This document shows positions 27,342 to 35,192 of a stretch of 64,000 bases of DNA, in pieces (position 1 is the first letter of the stretch; each line of letters begins with the position of its first letter). Origin of the DNA: CAWCQC01 sp963819905. Lineage in GTDB: Bacteria; Actinomycetota; Thermoleophilia; Gaiellales; Gaiellaceae. The DNA lies in NCBI GenBank assembly GCA_963819905.1, contig CAWFXP010000010.1, forward strand, positions 62,001 to 126,000. Direction: 5' to 3'. The translations under genes and the position numbers were made by a program. The notes beneath the pieces are model-generated. The model was not told the origin of the DNA and searched no databases. It saw nothing but the letters and a program-made list of their open reading frames with translations.

Positions 27342-28387
27342 TGGGTCTCGAGATCACCTGGTTCTGCCTGCTCGCCGTCCTCTGGACCGCCTACTTCGTG
27401 CTCGAAGGCTTCGACTTCGGCGTCGGCATGCTCCTGCCCGTGCTCGGCAGGACCGAGGACGACCGGCGAACGATGTTCAGCTCGATCGGGCCGTTCTGGG
27501 ACGGCAACGAGGTCTGGCTCGTCGTCGCCGGCGGTGCCACCTTCGCCGCGTTCCCGGTCTGGTACGCGACCATGTTCTCGGGCTTCTACATCGCGCTCCT
27601 GCTCATTCTCGTGCTGCTCATCGTGCGAGTCCTGTCGTTCGAGTGGCGCGGGAAAGCCGACAGCGGGCGCTGGAAGTCGGTCTGGGCGTGGTCGAACACG
27701 ATCGCATCGGTCGGCGCTCCGCTCCTCTGGGGAATCGCGCTTGCGAGCCTCTTGCGAGGCGTTCCCATCGACTCGAACCAGCACTACGCCGGCGACTTCG
27801 GCGACCTCTTCAGCGGCTACACGGTGCTGGCGGGAATCGCCTTATGCCTCGTCTTCGCCGCTCACGGGGCCGTCTACCTCACACTCCGGACCGTCGGCGA
27901 CCTGCGAGCTCGGGCAGGTCAGGCGGCCCGGCGCCTCACGCCGGCGGCCGGCGCCGTCGGCGCCGGCTTCCTCGTCTGGACGCTCGTCGTCGCGAACGAC
28001 TCGAACGACAAGGGCGTCTTCCCCGGCATCCTTCCGGTCGGGGTGGCCGCCGTCGCCGTGCTGGCTGCGATCTGGCTGACTCAGGTCGGCCGATCCGAGT
28101 GGGCATTCGTCGCCACGGCGCTGACGATCGTCGCCGTGGTCGTGACGCTGTTCGTCAGCCTGTATCCCCGAGTCATGGTTTCGGATCCGGAGTTCGGAAA
28201 CAGCCTGACGATCGAGAACGCCGCATCGGGCGGCTACACACTCAAGGTGATGACGATCGCCGCGGGCATCTTCTTGCCGATCGTGCTTCTCTACCAGGCG
28301 TGGAGCTACCACGTCCTTCGCGCTCGTCTCGGCGGGACGCCGGTGGGTACCCCGGCCGACATGATCACGCGAAAGCCCCTCGAGTAA
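27341..28387 (+). CDS. cydB: Cytochrome bd quinol oxidase subunit II
   Basis: 348 aa, eight or so hydrophobic segments. The CydB family start WFCLLAVLWTAYFVLEGFDF and the block GPFWDGNEVWLVVAGGATFAAFP (only partly quoted) are clear, as is FPGILPVG in the middle. It stabilises the haem-bearing subunit I. ATG 27341 shares one base with the cydA stop, and TAATG joins it to cydD. Confidence 0.96.
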   Translation: MGLEITWFCLLAVLWTAYFVLEGFDFGVGMLLPVLGRTEDDRRTMFSSIGPFWDGNEVWLVVAGGATFAAFPVWYATMFSGFYIALLLILVLLIVRVLSFEWRGKADSGRWKSVWAWSNTIASVGAPLLWGIALASLLRGVPIDSNQHYAGDFGDLFSGYTVLAGIALCLVFAAHGAVYLTLRTVGDLRARAGQAARRLTPAAGAVGAGFLVWTLVVANDSNDKGVFPGILPVGVAAVAVLAAIWLTQVGRSEWAFVATALTIVAVVVTLFVSLYPRVMVSDPEFGNSLTIENAASGGYTLKVMTIAAGIFLPIVLLYQAWSYHVLRARLGGTPVGTPADMITRKPLE

Positions 28388-30054
28388 TGGGAGTCGAGCG
28401 GCGTCTGCTGCGCCGAGCCCGGGCAGCGCGCGTCGCCCTCGGCGCCGACGCCGTACTCGGAGTCGCCGCCGCGCTCCTCGTCCTCGCCCAGGCCGTCCTG
28501 ATCGCGCGTGTCGCTGCCCGGGCGTTCGACGGCGCGTCGCTGTCGGATGTGGCCACCCCGCTCGTGCTTCTGCTCCTCGTCGTCGCCGGGCGGGCACTGA
28601 CAGCCTGGGGCTTCGAGACTGTCGGGAGACGGGCCGCCGTGGGCGTCCTTTCGGCGTTGCGGCTGGACCTCGTCGAACGGCGCCTGCAGAGCCAGCCGGC
28701 TGCCCTCGACGGCGTCGAGAGCGCCGAGGTGGCGACGACCGCCGTCGCGGGTGTCGACGCGCTCGAGACCGCGTACGCGCGCTACCTGCCGCAGGTCGTG
28801 CTCGCCGTTGTCGTCCCGGTTGCCGTCCTCGCGCTCGTGGCCTCGCTCGACCTCGTCTCGGCCGGGCTCATGCTGGTCACGCTGCCTCTCGTCCCGGTTT
28901 TCATGTGGCTCGTCGGTCGCTTCACGGAGCACCGCACGCGTCAGCGCTGGCAGGCGATGATGCTCCTGTCGACCCACTTCCTCGACGTCGTCCGCGGGTT
29001 GCCGACGCTGCGTGCGTTCAACCGCGGCGAGGCCCAGGCCGACCAGATCGCGGCGGTCAGCGACCGCTACCGCCGCACGACGATGGGAACGCTGCGAATC
29101 GCCTTCCTCTCGGGTGCGGTGCTCGAGCTTGCAGCGACGCTCGGGATCGCACTCGTCGCGGTCACGGTCGGCGTCCGGCTCGTGAACGGAGGGATCGGCT
29201 TCGAGACCGCTCTCACCGTGCTCGTTCTCGCCCCCGAGCTCTACCTGCCGTTGCGGAACCTCGCTGCGCAGTGGCATGCGAGCGCCGACGGCCTGGCGGT
29301 TGCCGGGCGCCTTCTCGATCTCGTCGAAGCTCCGACGGTCGTCACCGCCGGCCTGGACGAGCCGCCGAGCGTTCGCGAGACGGCGGTCCGGCTCGAGGAC
29401 GTCTCGTTCGCGTATCCGGCCCGGCCTGGCGCGGTGCTCGCGGGCGTCACCCTCGAGCTCGCCCCCTGCGAGATGGTCGCGCTCGTCGGCCCGAGCGGCG
29501 GCGGCAAGAGCACCGTTGCCGCTCTCCTCCTGCGCCTCGTCGAGCCCAGCCGGGGACGGCTGGCGGTCGGCGCGATCGACCTTGCCACCTGCGATCTGGC
29601 CGCGTGGCGTCGACAGCTTGCGTGGGTTCCTCAGCGCCCGACGCTGTTCCACGGCACGGTCACGGAGAACATCCGTCTGGGGAACCCGGACGCCGCCGAA
29701 GCGGACGTGCGCGAGGCCGGCCTCCTGGCGGGCGCCGACGCATTCGTTTCGGATCTGCCGGACGGGTACGAGACGCTCGTCGGAGACGGAGGGCGCCCGC
29801 TGTCAGCGGGGCAGCGGCAGCGCATCGCGCTCGCGCGCGCCTTTCTTCGCGACGCGCCGTTCGTGATCCTCGACGAGCCGACCGCGAACCTCGACCCGCT
29901 GAGCGCCGAACTGGTCGGGGAGGCCGTCGAGCGGCTGCGGCGAGACCGCACCGTGCTCCTGCTCGTCCACAGCTGCGCGCTGGCCGAGCGCGCCGACCGG
30001 ATCGTACGGCTCGACCGGGGGCGGATCGTCGACGTCGCGGAGGCGGTCGCGTGA
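28387..30054 (+). CDS. cydD: Thiol exporter ABC subunit, cytochrome bd assembly
   Basis: 555 aa, an N-terminal six-helix ABC exporter domain and a C-terminal ATPase. Walker A is GPSGGGKST, the signature loop reads LSAGQRQRI (one residue off the LSGGQ consensus), and Walker B is FVILDEPTANLD. With CydC it forms the heterodimer that exports cysteine or glutathione and is needed for haem incorporation in cytochrome bd. The GVRLVNGGIGFETALTVLVLAPE block is typical of CydD. ATG 28387 overlaps the cydB stop (TAATG). The next gene starts 4 bp inside its end (GTGA). Confidence 0.94.
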   Translation: MGVERRLLRRARAARVALGADAVLGVAAALLVLAQAVLIARVAARAFDGASLSDVATPLVLLLLVVAGRALTAWGFETVGRRAAVGVLSALRLDLVERRLQSQPAALDGVESAEVATTAVAGVDALETAYARYLPQVVLAVVVPVAVLALVASLDLVSAGLMLVTLPLVPVFMWLVGRFTEHRTRQRWQAMMLLSTHFLDVVRGLPTLRAFNRGEAQADQIAAVSDRYRRTTMGTLRIAFLSGAVLELAATLGIALVAVTVGVRLVNGGIGFETALTVLVLAPELYLPLRNLAAQWHASADGLAVAGRLLDLVEAPTVVTAGLDEPPSVRETAVRLEDVSFAYPARPGAVLAGVTLELAPCEMVALVGPSGGGKSTVAALLLRLVEPSRGRLAVGAIDLATCDLAAWRRQLAWVPQRPTLFHGTVTENIRLGNPDAAEADVREAGLLAGADAFVSDLPDGYETLVGDGGRPLSAGQRQRIALARAFLRDAPFVILDEPTANLDPLSAELVGEAVERLRRDRTVLLLVHSCALAERADRIVRLDRGRIVDVAEAVA

Positions 30055-31694
30055 TCTCGACCTTGCGGAGACTGGTGGCATTCTCTGACGTGCCGGGTTG
30101 GAGGTTCGCTCTGTCGATCGGCCTCGGTGCCATCACCGTGTGCCTGGGCGTCGCGCTCATGGCGACGGCCGGGTACCTCATCTCCCGGGCGGCCGAGCAG
30201 CCTCCGATTCTCTCGCTCACGGTGACGATCGTCGCCGTTCGCTTCTTCGCCCTCTCACGGCCGCTCGGCCGCTACCTCGAGCGACTCGCGTCCCACGATC
30301 TCGCCTTCCGAGCTCTCCAGCGGATACGCACGCGCTTCTACCGACTGATCGAGCCGCTCGCGCCGGGGCAGCTCGAGGGCTACCGGCACGGGGAGCTCCT
30401 GACGCGGATGGTCGGCGACGTCGACGCGCTCCAGGGCCTGTACCTGCGAGCCCTCGGCCCGCCCCTCGTCGCGCTCCTCGCGGCAGCAGCCTGTATCGGA
30501 GCCGCGGCGGCGTTCTTGCCCGTGGCAGCCGCCGTGCTCGCGGTCGGGCTGATTGCGGGTGGCGTCGCCGTCCCCGCGTTGGCGGGTGGCCTGGGACGCC
30601 GCGTCGGACGCCGCCAGGCCGACGCCCGAGGAAAGCTCACCGCCGAGCTGGTCGAGCTGCTTCGCGGCGCGCCGGAGCTCGTCGTCTTCGGCCGCGAGCA
30701 GGACGTGCTCGACCGCATCCGGGCGACCGACCGTGTGCTCAGCCGCCTCGCTCGCCGGGATGCGCTCGTCGCGGGGCTCGGAGACGCACTCTCGATCCTC
30801 GTGGCGGGTGTGACCGCCGCCGGCGTCCTCGCGCTCGCCGTTTCGGCGCACGACACCGGGACGCTCGACCGCGTGCTCGTCGCCATGCTCGCCCTGCTCG
30901 CGCTCTCCGCGTTCGACGCCGTGGCTCCGCTGCCCTCCTCCGCGCGCGAGCTCTCGGGCCTGCTCCGAGCCGGCCGCCGCGTCCTCGAGGTGGCCGACCG
31001 CGAGCCGAGCGTCCGCGATCCTGCTGAGCCTCTGCCTGCGCCCTCGCGCGCCACGCTGGTCGCCCTCGAAGCGGTCACTGCGCGCTACGAGCCCTCCGAG
31101 CCGCCCGTCCTTCGCGATTTCGACCTACGGCTCGAGCCGGGCAGCCGCGTAGCGCTCGTCGGCCGGAGCGGCGCCGGGAAGACGACGGTTACGAACCTCC
31201 TGCTGCGCTTCCTCGATCCGGAGGACGGTCGCGTGACCATCGCCGGGCGTGACGTCCGCGACTACCGGCAGGAGGATGTGCGGGCGACGTTCGCGCTCGC
31301 AGGCCAGGACGCCCACCTGTTCAACTCGACGATCAGGGCGAATCTCGGCCTCGCCCGGCCCGGGGCGACAGACGGGGAGCTCCGCGACGCTCTCGCCAGG
31401 GCGCGGATCGGCGAGTGGGTCGACTCGCTTCCGGACGGGCTCGACACGCTCGTCGGCGAGGAAGGCGTGCAGCTGTCAGGCGGACAACGACAGCGGCTCA
31501 CGATCGCGAGGGCGCTCGTCTCGGGGGCTCCGGTGCTCGTCCTCGACGAGCCGACGGCACACCTCGATCCGCCGACCGCGAGGGCGCTGATGGACGACGT
31601 CCTCGAAGCAGCCGACGGACGGGCCGTCCTCCTGATCACCCACCGACCCGAGGGCCTGGCTCGAATGGACGAGATCGTCTCGCTGGGCGCCTAG
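30051..31694 (+). CDS. cydC: Thiol exporter ABC subunit, cytochrome bd assembly
   Basis: 547 aa ABC half-transporter, CydC type: membrane domain with VRFFALSRPLGRYLERLASHD, the CydC-specific block, then an ATPase with GRSGAGKTT, LSGGQRQRL and LVLDEPTAHLD. Pairs with CydD in thiol export and haem assembly. GTG 30051 is the start (GTGA overlap). Last gene of the operon; its TAG stop and the TAG of the convergent acetyltransferase gene share the tetranucleotide CTAG at 31691-31694, leaving no room for an independent terminator. Confidence 0.94.
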   Translation: MISTLRRLVAFSDVPGWRFALSIGLGAITVCLGVALMATAGYLISRAAEQPPILSLTVTIVAVRFFALSRPLGRYLERLASHDLAFRALQRIRTRFYRLIEPLAPGQLEGYRHGELLTRMVGDVDALQGLYLRALGPPLVALLAAAACIGAAAAFLPVAAAVLAVGLIAGGVAVPALAGGLGRRVGRRQADARGKLTAELVELLRGAPELVVFGREQDVLDRIRATDRVLSRLARRDALVAGLGDALSILVAGVTAAGVLALAVSAHDTGTLDRVLVAMLALLALSAFDAVAPLPSSARELSGLLRAGRRVLEVADREPSVRDPAEPLPAPSRATLVALEAVTARYEPSEPPVLRDFDLRLEPGSRVALVGRSGAGKTTVTNLLLRFLDPEDGRVTIAGRDVRDYRQEDVRATFALAGQDAHLFNSTIRANLGLARPGATDGELRDALARARIGEWVDSLPDGLDTLVGEEGVQLSGGQRQRLTIARALVSGAPVLVLDEPTAHLDPPTARALMDDVLEAADGRAVLLITHRPEGLARMDEIVSLGA

Positions 31695-32197
31695 AGTCGA
31701 CCCACGTCTGTCATGCCGACCCGCTCGTAGAGACGGACGGCTTGGTGGTTGGACGCGAGCGCCTTGAGCGACACCCGATCGATCCCACGGCCGGCGAGCT
31801 CACGGAAGAGGTGGTGGAGGAGCGCCTCTCCGATTCCGCGCCTCCGCGCCTTCGGGTGCACCGCCAGGTCCTTGAGGAACCCGTCGTCCCAGGCGAGCGC
31901 CGCGCCGACGAGGACGCCGTCCTCCTCGGCGAGGAACCACGCCCCGGGGTCGAACTGCGGATCGGTGGTCGTCGTCTCGTGCCACTCGCCGAACGGCAGG
32001 ATCTCCTCGGGTGCGCCGGCGAAAGCGTCGACGAGGAGCTGGTGGACGGCGGGTGCGTCCTCGGGCCGGAACGTCCGCACGCTGACGCCCGCCGGCCAGC
32101 ACGGCGTCTCGACCCATCCGTCGAGCTCGATGCGCATGAGCACGACCTCGTCCGGCGCCTCGGCGACGCCCGGGAATCCGAAGGACGCAACCGGCAT
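31691..32197 (-). CDS. GNAT family N-acetyltransferase
   Basis: 168 aa. A GNAT domain with motif A at KDLAVHPKARRRGIGEALLHHL (acetyl-CoA loop RRRGIG) and the ending SNHQAVRLYERVGM. The preceding strand is GAWFLAEEDGVLVGAALAW. ATG 32197 overlaps the rsgA stop (TGATG), so it is probably translated after rsgA. Substrate unknown; ribosomal-protein or small-molecule acetylation are both possible in such a position. Confidence 0.85.
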   Translation of the reverse strand: MPVASFGFPGVAEAPDEVVLMRIELDGWVETPCWPAGVSVRTFRPEDAPAVHQLLVDAFAGAPEEILPFGEWHETTTTDPQFDPGAWFLAEEDGVLVGAALAWDDGFLKDLAVHPKARRRGIGEALLHHLFRELAGRGIDRVSLKALASNHQAVRLYERVGMTDVGRL

Positions 32198-33285
32198 CAG
32201 CGGCGGCCTTTCCCCGTGAGCCGATATCGCCGACGCTGCTCGACCGATATGGCGCGCCAGCGACGGCGCTCCTCGGCGGCGGCACGCTTGTCCTGCTTCC
32301 GCTCGACGTAGGCGAGCTCGCGCTGGAGCTTGTCGTAGCTCGCGACCCTGGCCGGGTCGAGCGTTCCGGCGTCGAGGGCGGCGAGAACGGCGCAACCTGG
32401 CTCCGACATGTGGCGACAGTCGGAGAAGCGGCAACCCGTGGCCGCCTCCTCCACGTCCGCGAACGCCTCCGAGACGCCGTCGCCGGCGTCCCACAGCTCC
32501 AGCACCCGCATCCCGGGGGTATCGAGCACGAGCCCGCCGCAAGGCACCACGAAAAGCTCACGATGCGTCGTCGTGTGACGTCCGCGCCCGTCCTCGCGGA
32601 TCTCCTTGACATCCTGCCTCTCGTCGCCGAGCAGCCGGTTGACGAGGCTCGACTTGCCGACACCCGAAGAGCCGAGCAGAGCGACTGTCCTGCCGCCCGT
32701 GAGCCATCCGCGCAACCCGTCCACGCCCTCGCCGGTGAGGTTCGAGATCGGGACGAGCGGGACGCCCAGCGACACGGCCTCGAGCTCGAAGAGCTGCGCC
32801 GACACGTCCTCGTAGAGATCGATCTTCGTCACGACGACGACGGGGTCGGCCCCGCTCTCCCAGGCGGTCGCCAGGTACCGCTCGAGACGCCGCGGGTTCA
32901 GGTCGTGGCCGAGCGCGGTGACGATGAAGACGGTGTCGACGTTCGCCGCGACGACCTGCTCCTCCGTGGCCCCGACGCCGGTGCGCGAGAACGACGTCCG
33001 GCGCGGCAGAACGGCGTGGACCGACGCTCGGCCGTCACCGTCCGGCGGTCGGAACGCGGCCCAGTCACCGACCGCAGGCAGGTCGGCGGGGGCGAGCGCC
33101 TCGTGCCGGACACGCCCTGACACCTCGGCCCAGCACTCGCCCCCCTCCGCGTAGAGGACATAGGCACCACGGTGCTGCGCACCGACACGGCCGGGCGCGA
33201 GCCCGCGGTCGGCATGCGGCTGAAATTCGGCCTCGAGCTCTGGCGTCCAGCCGAGGCCGTCGAGATCGTATCCGTGCAAGGTCAC
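32197..33285 (-). CDS. rsgA: Ribosome small subunit-dependent GTPase A
   Basis: 362 aa circularly permuted GTPase that checks and matures the 30S subunit. Motifs occur in the order G4 TKID, G1 GSSGVGKSS, G2 region GRGRHTTTHRE and G3 DTPGM, followed by a zinc finger (CRFSDCRHMSEPGC) and a basic C-terminus. The N-terminal OB-like domain is present. The start is GTG 33285 with GGGAG 7 nt upstream. The 200-nt leader contains a promoter, a translated mini-gene and alternative hairpins. The acetyltransferase gene follows with a one-base overlap. Confidence 0.94.
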   Translation of the reverse strand: MTLHGYDLDGLGWTPELEAEFQPHADRGLAPGRVGAQHRGAYVLYAEGGECWAEVSGRVRHEALAPADLPAVGDWAAFRPPDGDGRASVHAVLPRRTSFSRTGVGATEEQVVAANVDTVFIVTALGHDLNPRRLERYLATAWESGADPVVVVTKIDLYEDVSAQLFELEAVSLGVPLVPISNLTGEGVDGLRGWLTGGRTVALLGSSGVGKSSLVNRLLGDERQDVKEIREDGRGRHTTTHRELFVVPCGGLVLDTPGMRVLELWDAGDGVSEAFADVEEAATGCRFSDCRHMSEPGCAVLAALDAGTLDPARVASYDKLQRELAYVERKQDKRAAAEERRRWRAISVEQRRRYRLTGKGRR

Positions 33286-33312
33286 GTGTACTCCCTGAGT
33301 CGTCGGATCGTG

Positions 33313-33386
33313 AAAACGTCGGGCGGGCGCGGGCCCGCTCCTCTCAGGAAGCGCCTGTGCTCGTCGCTAGAGCGCTACGAGCGGGC
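33313..33386 (-). promoter_or_regulatory. Alternative hairpins (attenuator candidate) between leader peptide and rsgA
   Basis: On the minus strand GCCCGCTC (33386-33379, the last codons of the leader peptide) can pair with GAGCGGGC (33340-33333). That second segment can instead pair with GCCCGC at 33328-33323 in a compact 6-bp GC hairpin with a 4-nt loop, which is followed 6 nt later by TTTT (33316-33313). The two structures exclude each other, as in classic antiterminator/terminator pairs. The U tract is short and slightly displaced, so termination strength is uncertain. Confidence 0.45.
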
Positions 33387-33422
33387 AGGCCCACGCACGC
33401 AGGAGGCGGGAAGCTGATTCAT
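33375..33422 (-). CDS. Leader peptide upstream of rsgA (15 aa)
   Basis: ATG 33422 opens a 15-codon frame (MNQLPASCVRGPARS) closed by TAG. AGGAGG at 33435-33430 is a near-perfect Shine-Dalgarno sequence 7 nt upstream, much stronger than most in this window. CCTCCT at 33406-33401 inside the frame could pair with it. Its last codons overlap the first arm of the antiterminator hairpin. No run of one amino acid marks a specific sensing codon. Confidence 0.5.
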   Translation of the reverse strand: MNQLPASCVRGPARS

Positions 33423-33462
33423 CTGTCGTCCTCCTTTCGTCGCGGGGCACAAACAGCGGTGC

Positions 33463-33491
33463 AGGGTAGTGGAAGCGGCGGACGGCGTCAA
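33463..33491 (-). promoter_or_regulatory. Sigma-70-type promoter of the rsgA leader
   Basis: TTGACG (33491-33486), a 17-bp spacer and TACCCT (33468-33463). The -35 overlaps the stop codon of the hemolysin III gene. Transcription would start near 33456, giving a leader of about 170 nt before rsgA. Confidence 0.6.
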
Positions 33492-34168
33492 GAGGACGGG
33501 ATGACGTAGAACGCCACGACCGCGTACTGACACACGACAGCGGCGATGACGAGCGCGTGGAACAGCTCGTGATATCCGAAGACCCTCGGCGCGAGCTTCG
33601 GCCACTGGCAGGCGTAGAAGACGCCGCCCGCCGTGTAGAGCACGCCGCCGGCCAGGAGAAGCAGCACGGCGCCGAGACCTATGTGGTCGAGCGCCTGGGG
33701 CAGGAGCAGCAGGCTCACCCAGCCGATCGCGACACCGAACGTCGCGGCCAACCAGCCCGGCGCCGTCACCCAGGCGAAGCGCGTGATGATGGCGGCAAGG
33801 ACGCCGGTCCACACGACCGCGAGCATCGCAGCCTGCCAGGCGCCGGAAAGCACGATCAGCAGGAACGGCATGTACGAGCCGGCGATCATCAGATAGACGC
33901 CGGCGTGGTCGACGCGACGCATCCAGCGCCGCTGCGCGGGGTTCCAGCGGACGCGGTGGTAGAGCGCGCTCGCGCCGAACATGAGAGCCGTACAGACCGC
34001 GAAGACCGCCGCGGCGACCGTACCGCGGGTGTCGTGGGCGCCGGCCACGAGGACGGCGCCCACGACGATCGATACGAAGAAGGCGGCCAGGTGCGAGATG
34101 CCGCGAAGGGTCGGCTTCGACTCGAAGCCGCTCTCGACCGCATCTGCCCGGACGGAGACGGTCGCCAC
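33488..34168 (-). CDS. Hemolysin III / PAQR-family membrane protein
   Basis: 226 aa with seven hydrophobic segments. Signature residues are SALYHR, DHAGVYLMIAGSYMPFLL and the closing FGYHELFHALV; the His and Asp residues form the zinc site of the hydrolase-like PAQR fold. Bacterial hemolysin III proteins are conserved membrane proteins of unclear function; a haemolytic role is historical. GTG 34168 directly follows the TAG of the cold-shock gene. The short basic N-terminus precedes the first segment. Confidence 0.92.
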   Translation of the reverse strand: MATVSVRADAVESGFESKPTLRGISHLAAFFVSIVVGAVLVAGAHDTRGTVAAAVFAVCTALMFGASALYHRVRWNPAQRRWMRRVDHAGVYLMIAGSYMPFLLIVLSGAWQAAMLAVVWTGVLAAIITRFAWVTAPGWLAATFGVAIGWVSLLLLPQALDHIGLGAVLLLLAGGVLYTAGGVFYACQWPKLAPRVFGYHELFHALVIAAVVCQYAVVAFYVIPSS

Positions 34169-34378
34169 CTAGCCGGCTACCTGCACGACGCCGGTTGCCT
34201 CCGGGCCCTTCTCGCCTGCTCGGGGCTCGAACTCGACGCGCGCACCCTCGGAAAGGCTCCTGAAGCCCTCACCGACGATGTTCGAGTGGTGGACGAACAG
34301 ATCCTTGCCGCCGTCGTCGGGCGTGATGAAGCCGTAGCCCTTCGCGTCGTTGAACCACTTCACGGTTCCGGTTGCCAT
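34169..34378 (-). CDS. Cold-shock domain protein (CspA family)
   Basis: 69 aa. RNP-1 KGYGFITP and RNP-2 DLFVHHSNI are intact, with MATGTVKWFNDA at the start and FEPRAGEKGPEATGV at the end. It binds single-stranded RNA/DNA and melts structure. ATG 34378 has a strong GAGGGAGGTGAT Shine-Dalgarno sequence. Its frame is also open upstream all the way through the TetR gene, but its own promoter (34469-34497) and ribosome-binding site indicate independent expression. Confidence 0.93.
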   Translation of the reverse strand: MATGTVKWFNDAKGYGFITPDDGGKDLFVHHSNIVGEGFRSLSEGARVEFEPRAGEKGPEATGVVQVAG

Positions 34379-35077
34379 AGTCAGATCACCTCCCTCACCT
34401 TGTTCGAACGGGTAAGGAACGGCGCCTGAGGCACCACACCGGTACTCGCTCACGTTTGGGTCGCGCGCAGTGTAGCGGATGCGAGGACGGGGTTCAGGGG
34501 CGCGTGCGAGGCGCACCATGAGGTCGGCGGCCTCCTCGTCGTCGAGCCCTTGCTGCCGGACGAGCGAGCGCCACGTCTGGAAGGCGATCGCATGGCCGAT
34601 CGCCGCTCGCAGCGCCGCTCGCCTCCGGCCGCGCAGGGCCCAGCCTCGTTCGAGCAGCTCACGCACGTCGGCCCAGTAACGGATCGTCGGCGCCGCCACC
34701 GTTTGGATCGCATCGACCTCGGCGAAGTCGCGCAGCACGAGCGCGGTCATGTCCTCGGTCGCCCGGAAGTAGGCGTAGATCTCGCGGAGCGCCTCGCCCA
34801 GTCGCTCCTCGGGATCCGGGATCGCGGCCCAGCGCGACATGTCGGGGAGCGGGTGCTCGGCGCGCCAGTGGCCCGAGCACGCCCTGAACAGCGAAAGCTC
34901 GTCGGGGAAGTGGCGATACACCGTCAGTCGCTGCACGCCTGCCCGTTCCGCGATCGCGCTGATCGTCGTGTGCGCCGGGCCAAGCGATCCGTGCAGCTCG
35001 ACCGTCGCCTCGACGATCCGCTGTCTCGTCTCCTCCTGGCGCCGCGCGCGCTCCTTGAGCTCGTACTTCCTCGTCAT
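34169..35077 (-). CDS. TetR-family regulator, reading in frame into the cold-shock protein
   Basis: The first 195 or so residues are a TetR regulator: helix-turn-helix with TISAIAERAGVQRLTVYRHF and a ligand-binding helical domain ending LDDEEAADLMVRLARA. There is no stop between this and the cold-shock domain: about 35 linker residues (RPRIRYTARDPNVSEY onward) connect them, giving 302 aa in all. Either this is a genuine fusion or the TetR stop was lost or shifted; the +1 frame ends 60 bp on at TGA and the +2 frame at once (cgccccTGA), so a single indel could restore a normal 200-aa TetR. ATG 35077 starts MTRKYELKERARR. It is divergent from a cupin gene, which it probably represses through the inverted repeats in the shared promoter region. 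Confidence 0.75.
   Translation of the reverse strand: MTRKYELKERARRQEETRQRIVEATVELHGSLGPAHTTISAIAERAGVQRLTVYRHFPDELSLFRACSGHWRAEHPLPDMSRWAAIPDPEERLGEALREIYAYFRATEDMTALVLRDFAEVDAIQTVAAPTIRYWADVRELLERGWALRGRRRAALRAAIGHAIAFQTWRSLVRQQGLDDEEAADLMVRLARAPEPRPRIRYTARDPNVSEYRCGASGAVPYPFEQGEGGDLTMATGTVKWFNDAKGYGFITPDDGGKDLFVHHSNIVGEGFRSLSEGARVEFEPRAGEKGPEATGVVQVAG
34469..34497 (-). promoter_or_regulatory. Promoter candidate for the cold-shock gene inside the TetR 3' end
   Basis: TACACT (34474-34469) is a good -10; CTGAAC (34497-34492) is a weak -35 at 17-bp spacing. This leaves a leader of about 85 nt before the cold-shock ATG, as is common for csp genes. Confidence 0.4.
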
Positions 35078-35100
35078 GACTTCCTCATCATTCAGTGAAC

Positions 35101-35110
35101 ATACTTGTAT
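35101..35110. promoter_or_regulatory. Inverted repeat ATAC-TT-GTAT (operator candidate)
   Basis: A 10-bp inverted repeat in an AT-rich island between the divergent TetR and cupin genes, just upstream of the cupin -35 box. Together with TGAACA-like half-sites nearby it could bind the TetR protein. Confidence 0.35.
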
Positions 35111-35117
35111 TGCGAAC

Positions 35118-35146
35118 TTGACAAGCGCTGCGTGTGCTGTTACGGT
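35118..35146 (+). promoter_or_regulatory. Sigma-70-type promoter of the cupin gene
   Basis: Consensus -35 TTGACA (35118-35123), 17-bp spacer, -10 TACGGT (35141-35146). The predicted start near 35153 falls at the edge of the downstream inverted repeat. Confidence 0.65.
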
Positions 35147-35155
35147 CTCGCCTAT

Positions 35156-35170
35156 CAGTATACACTACTG
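35156..35170. promoter_or_regulatory. Inverted repeat CAGTA-N5-TACTG (operator candidate)
   Basis: Five-base arms around a 5-nt centre at positions +3 to +17 relative to the predicted start, so a bound repressor would block initial transcription. It is followed by GGAGGAGG, the ribosome-binding site of the cupin gene. Confidence 0.4.
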
Positions 35171-35192
35171 TTCAATAAAAGGAGGAGGCACG

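Noticed and set aside
33488..34168. Role as a secreted haemolysin
   Set aside because: The protein is a seven-segment PAQR-type membrane protein; the name comes from historical annotation.
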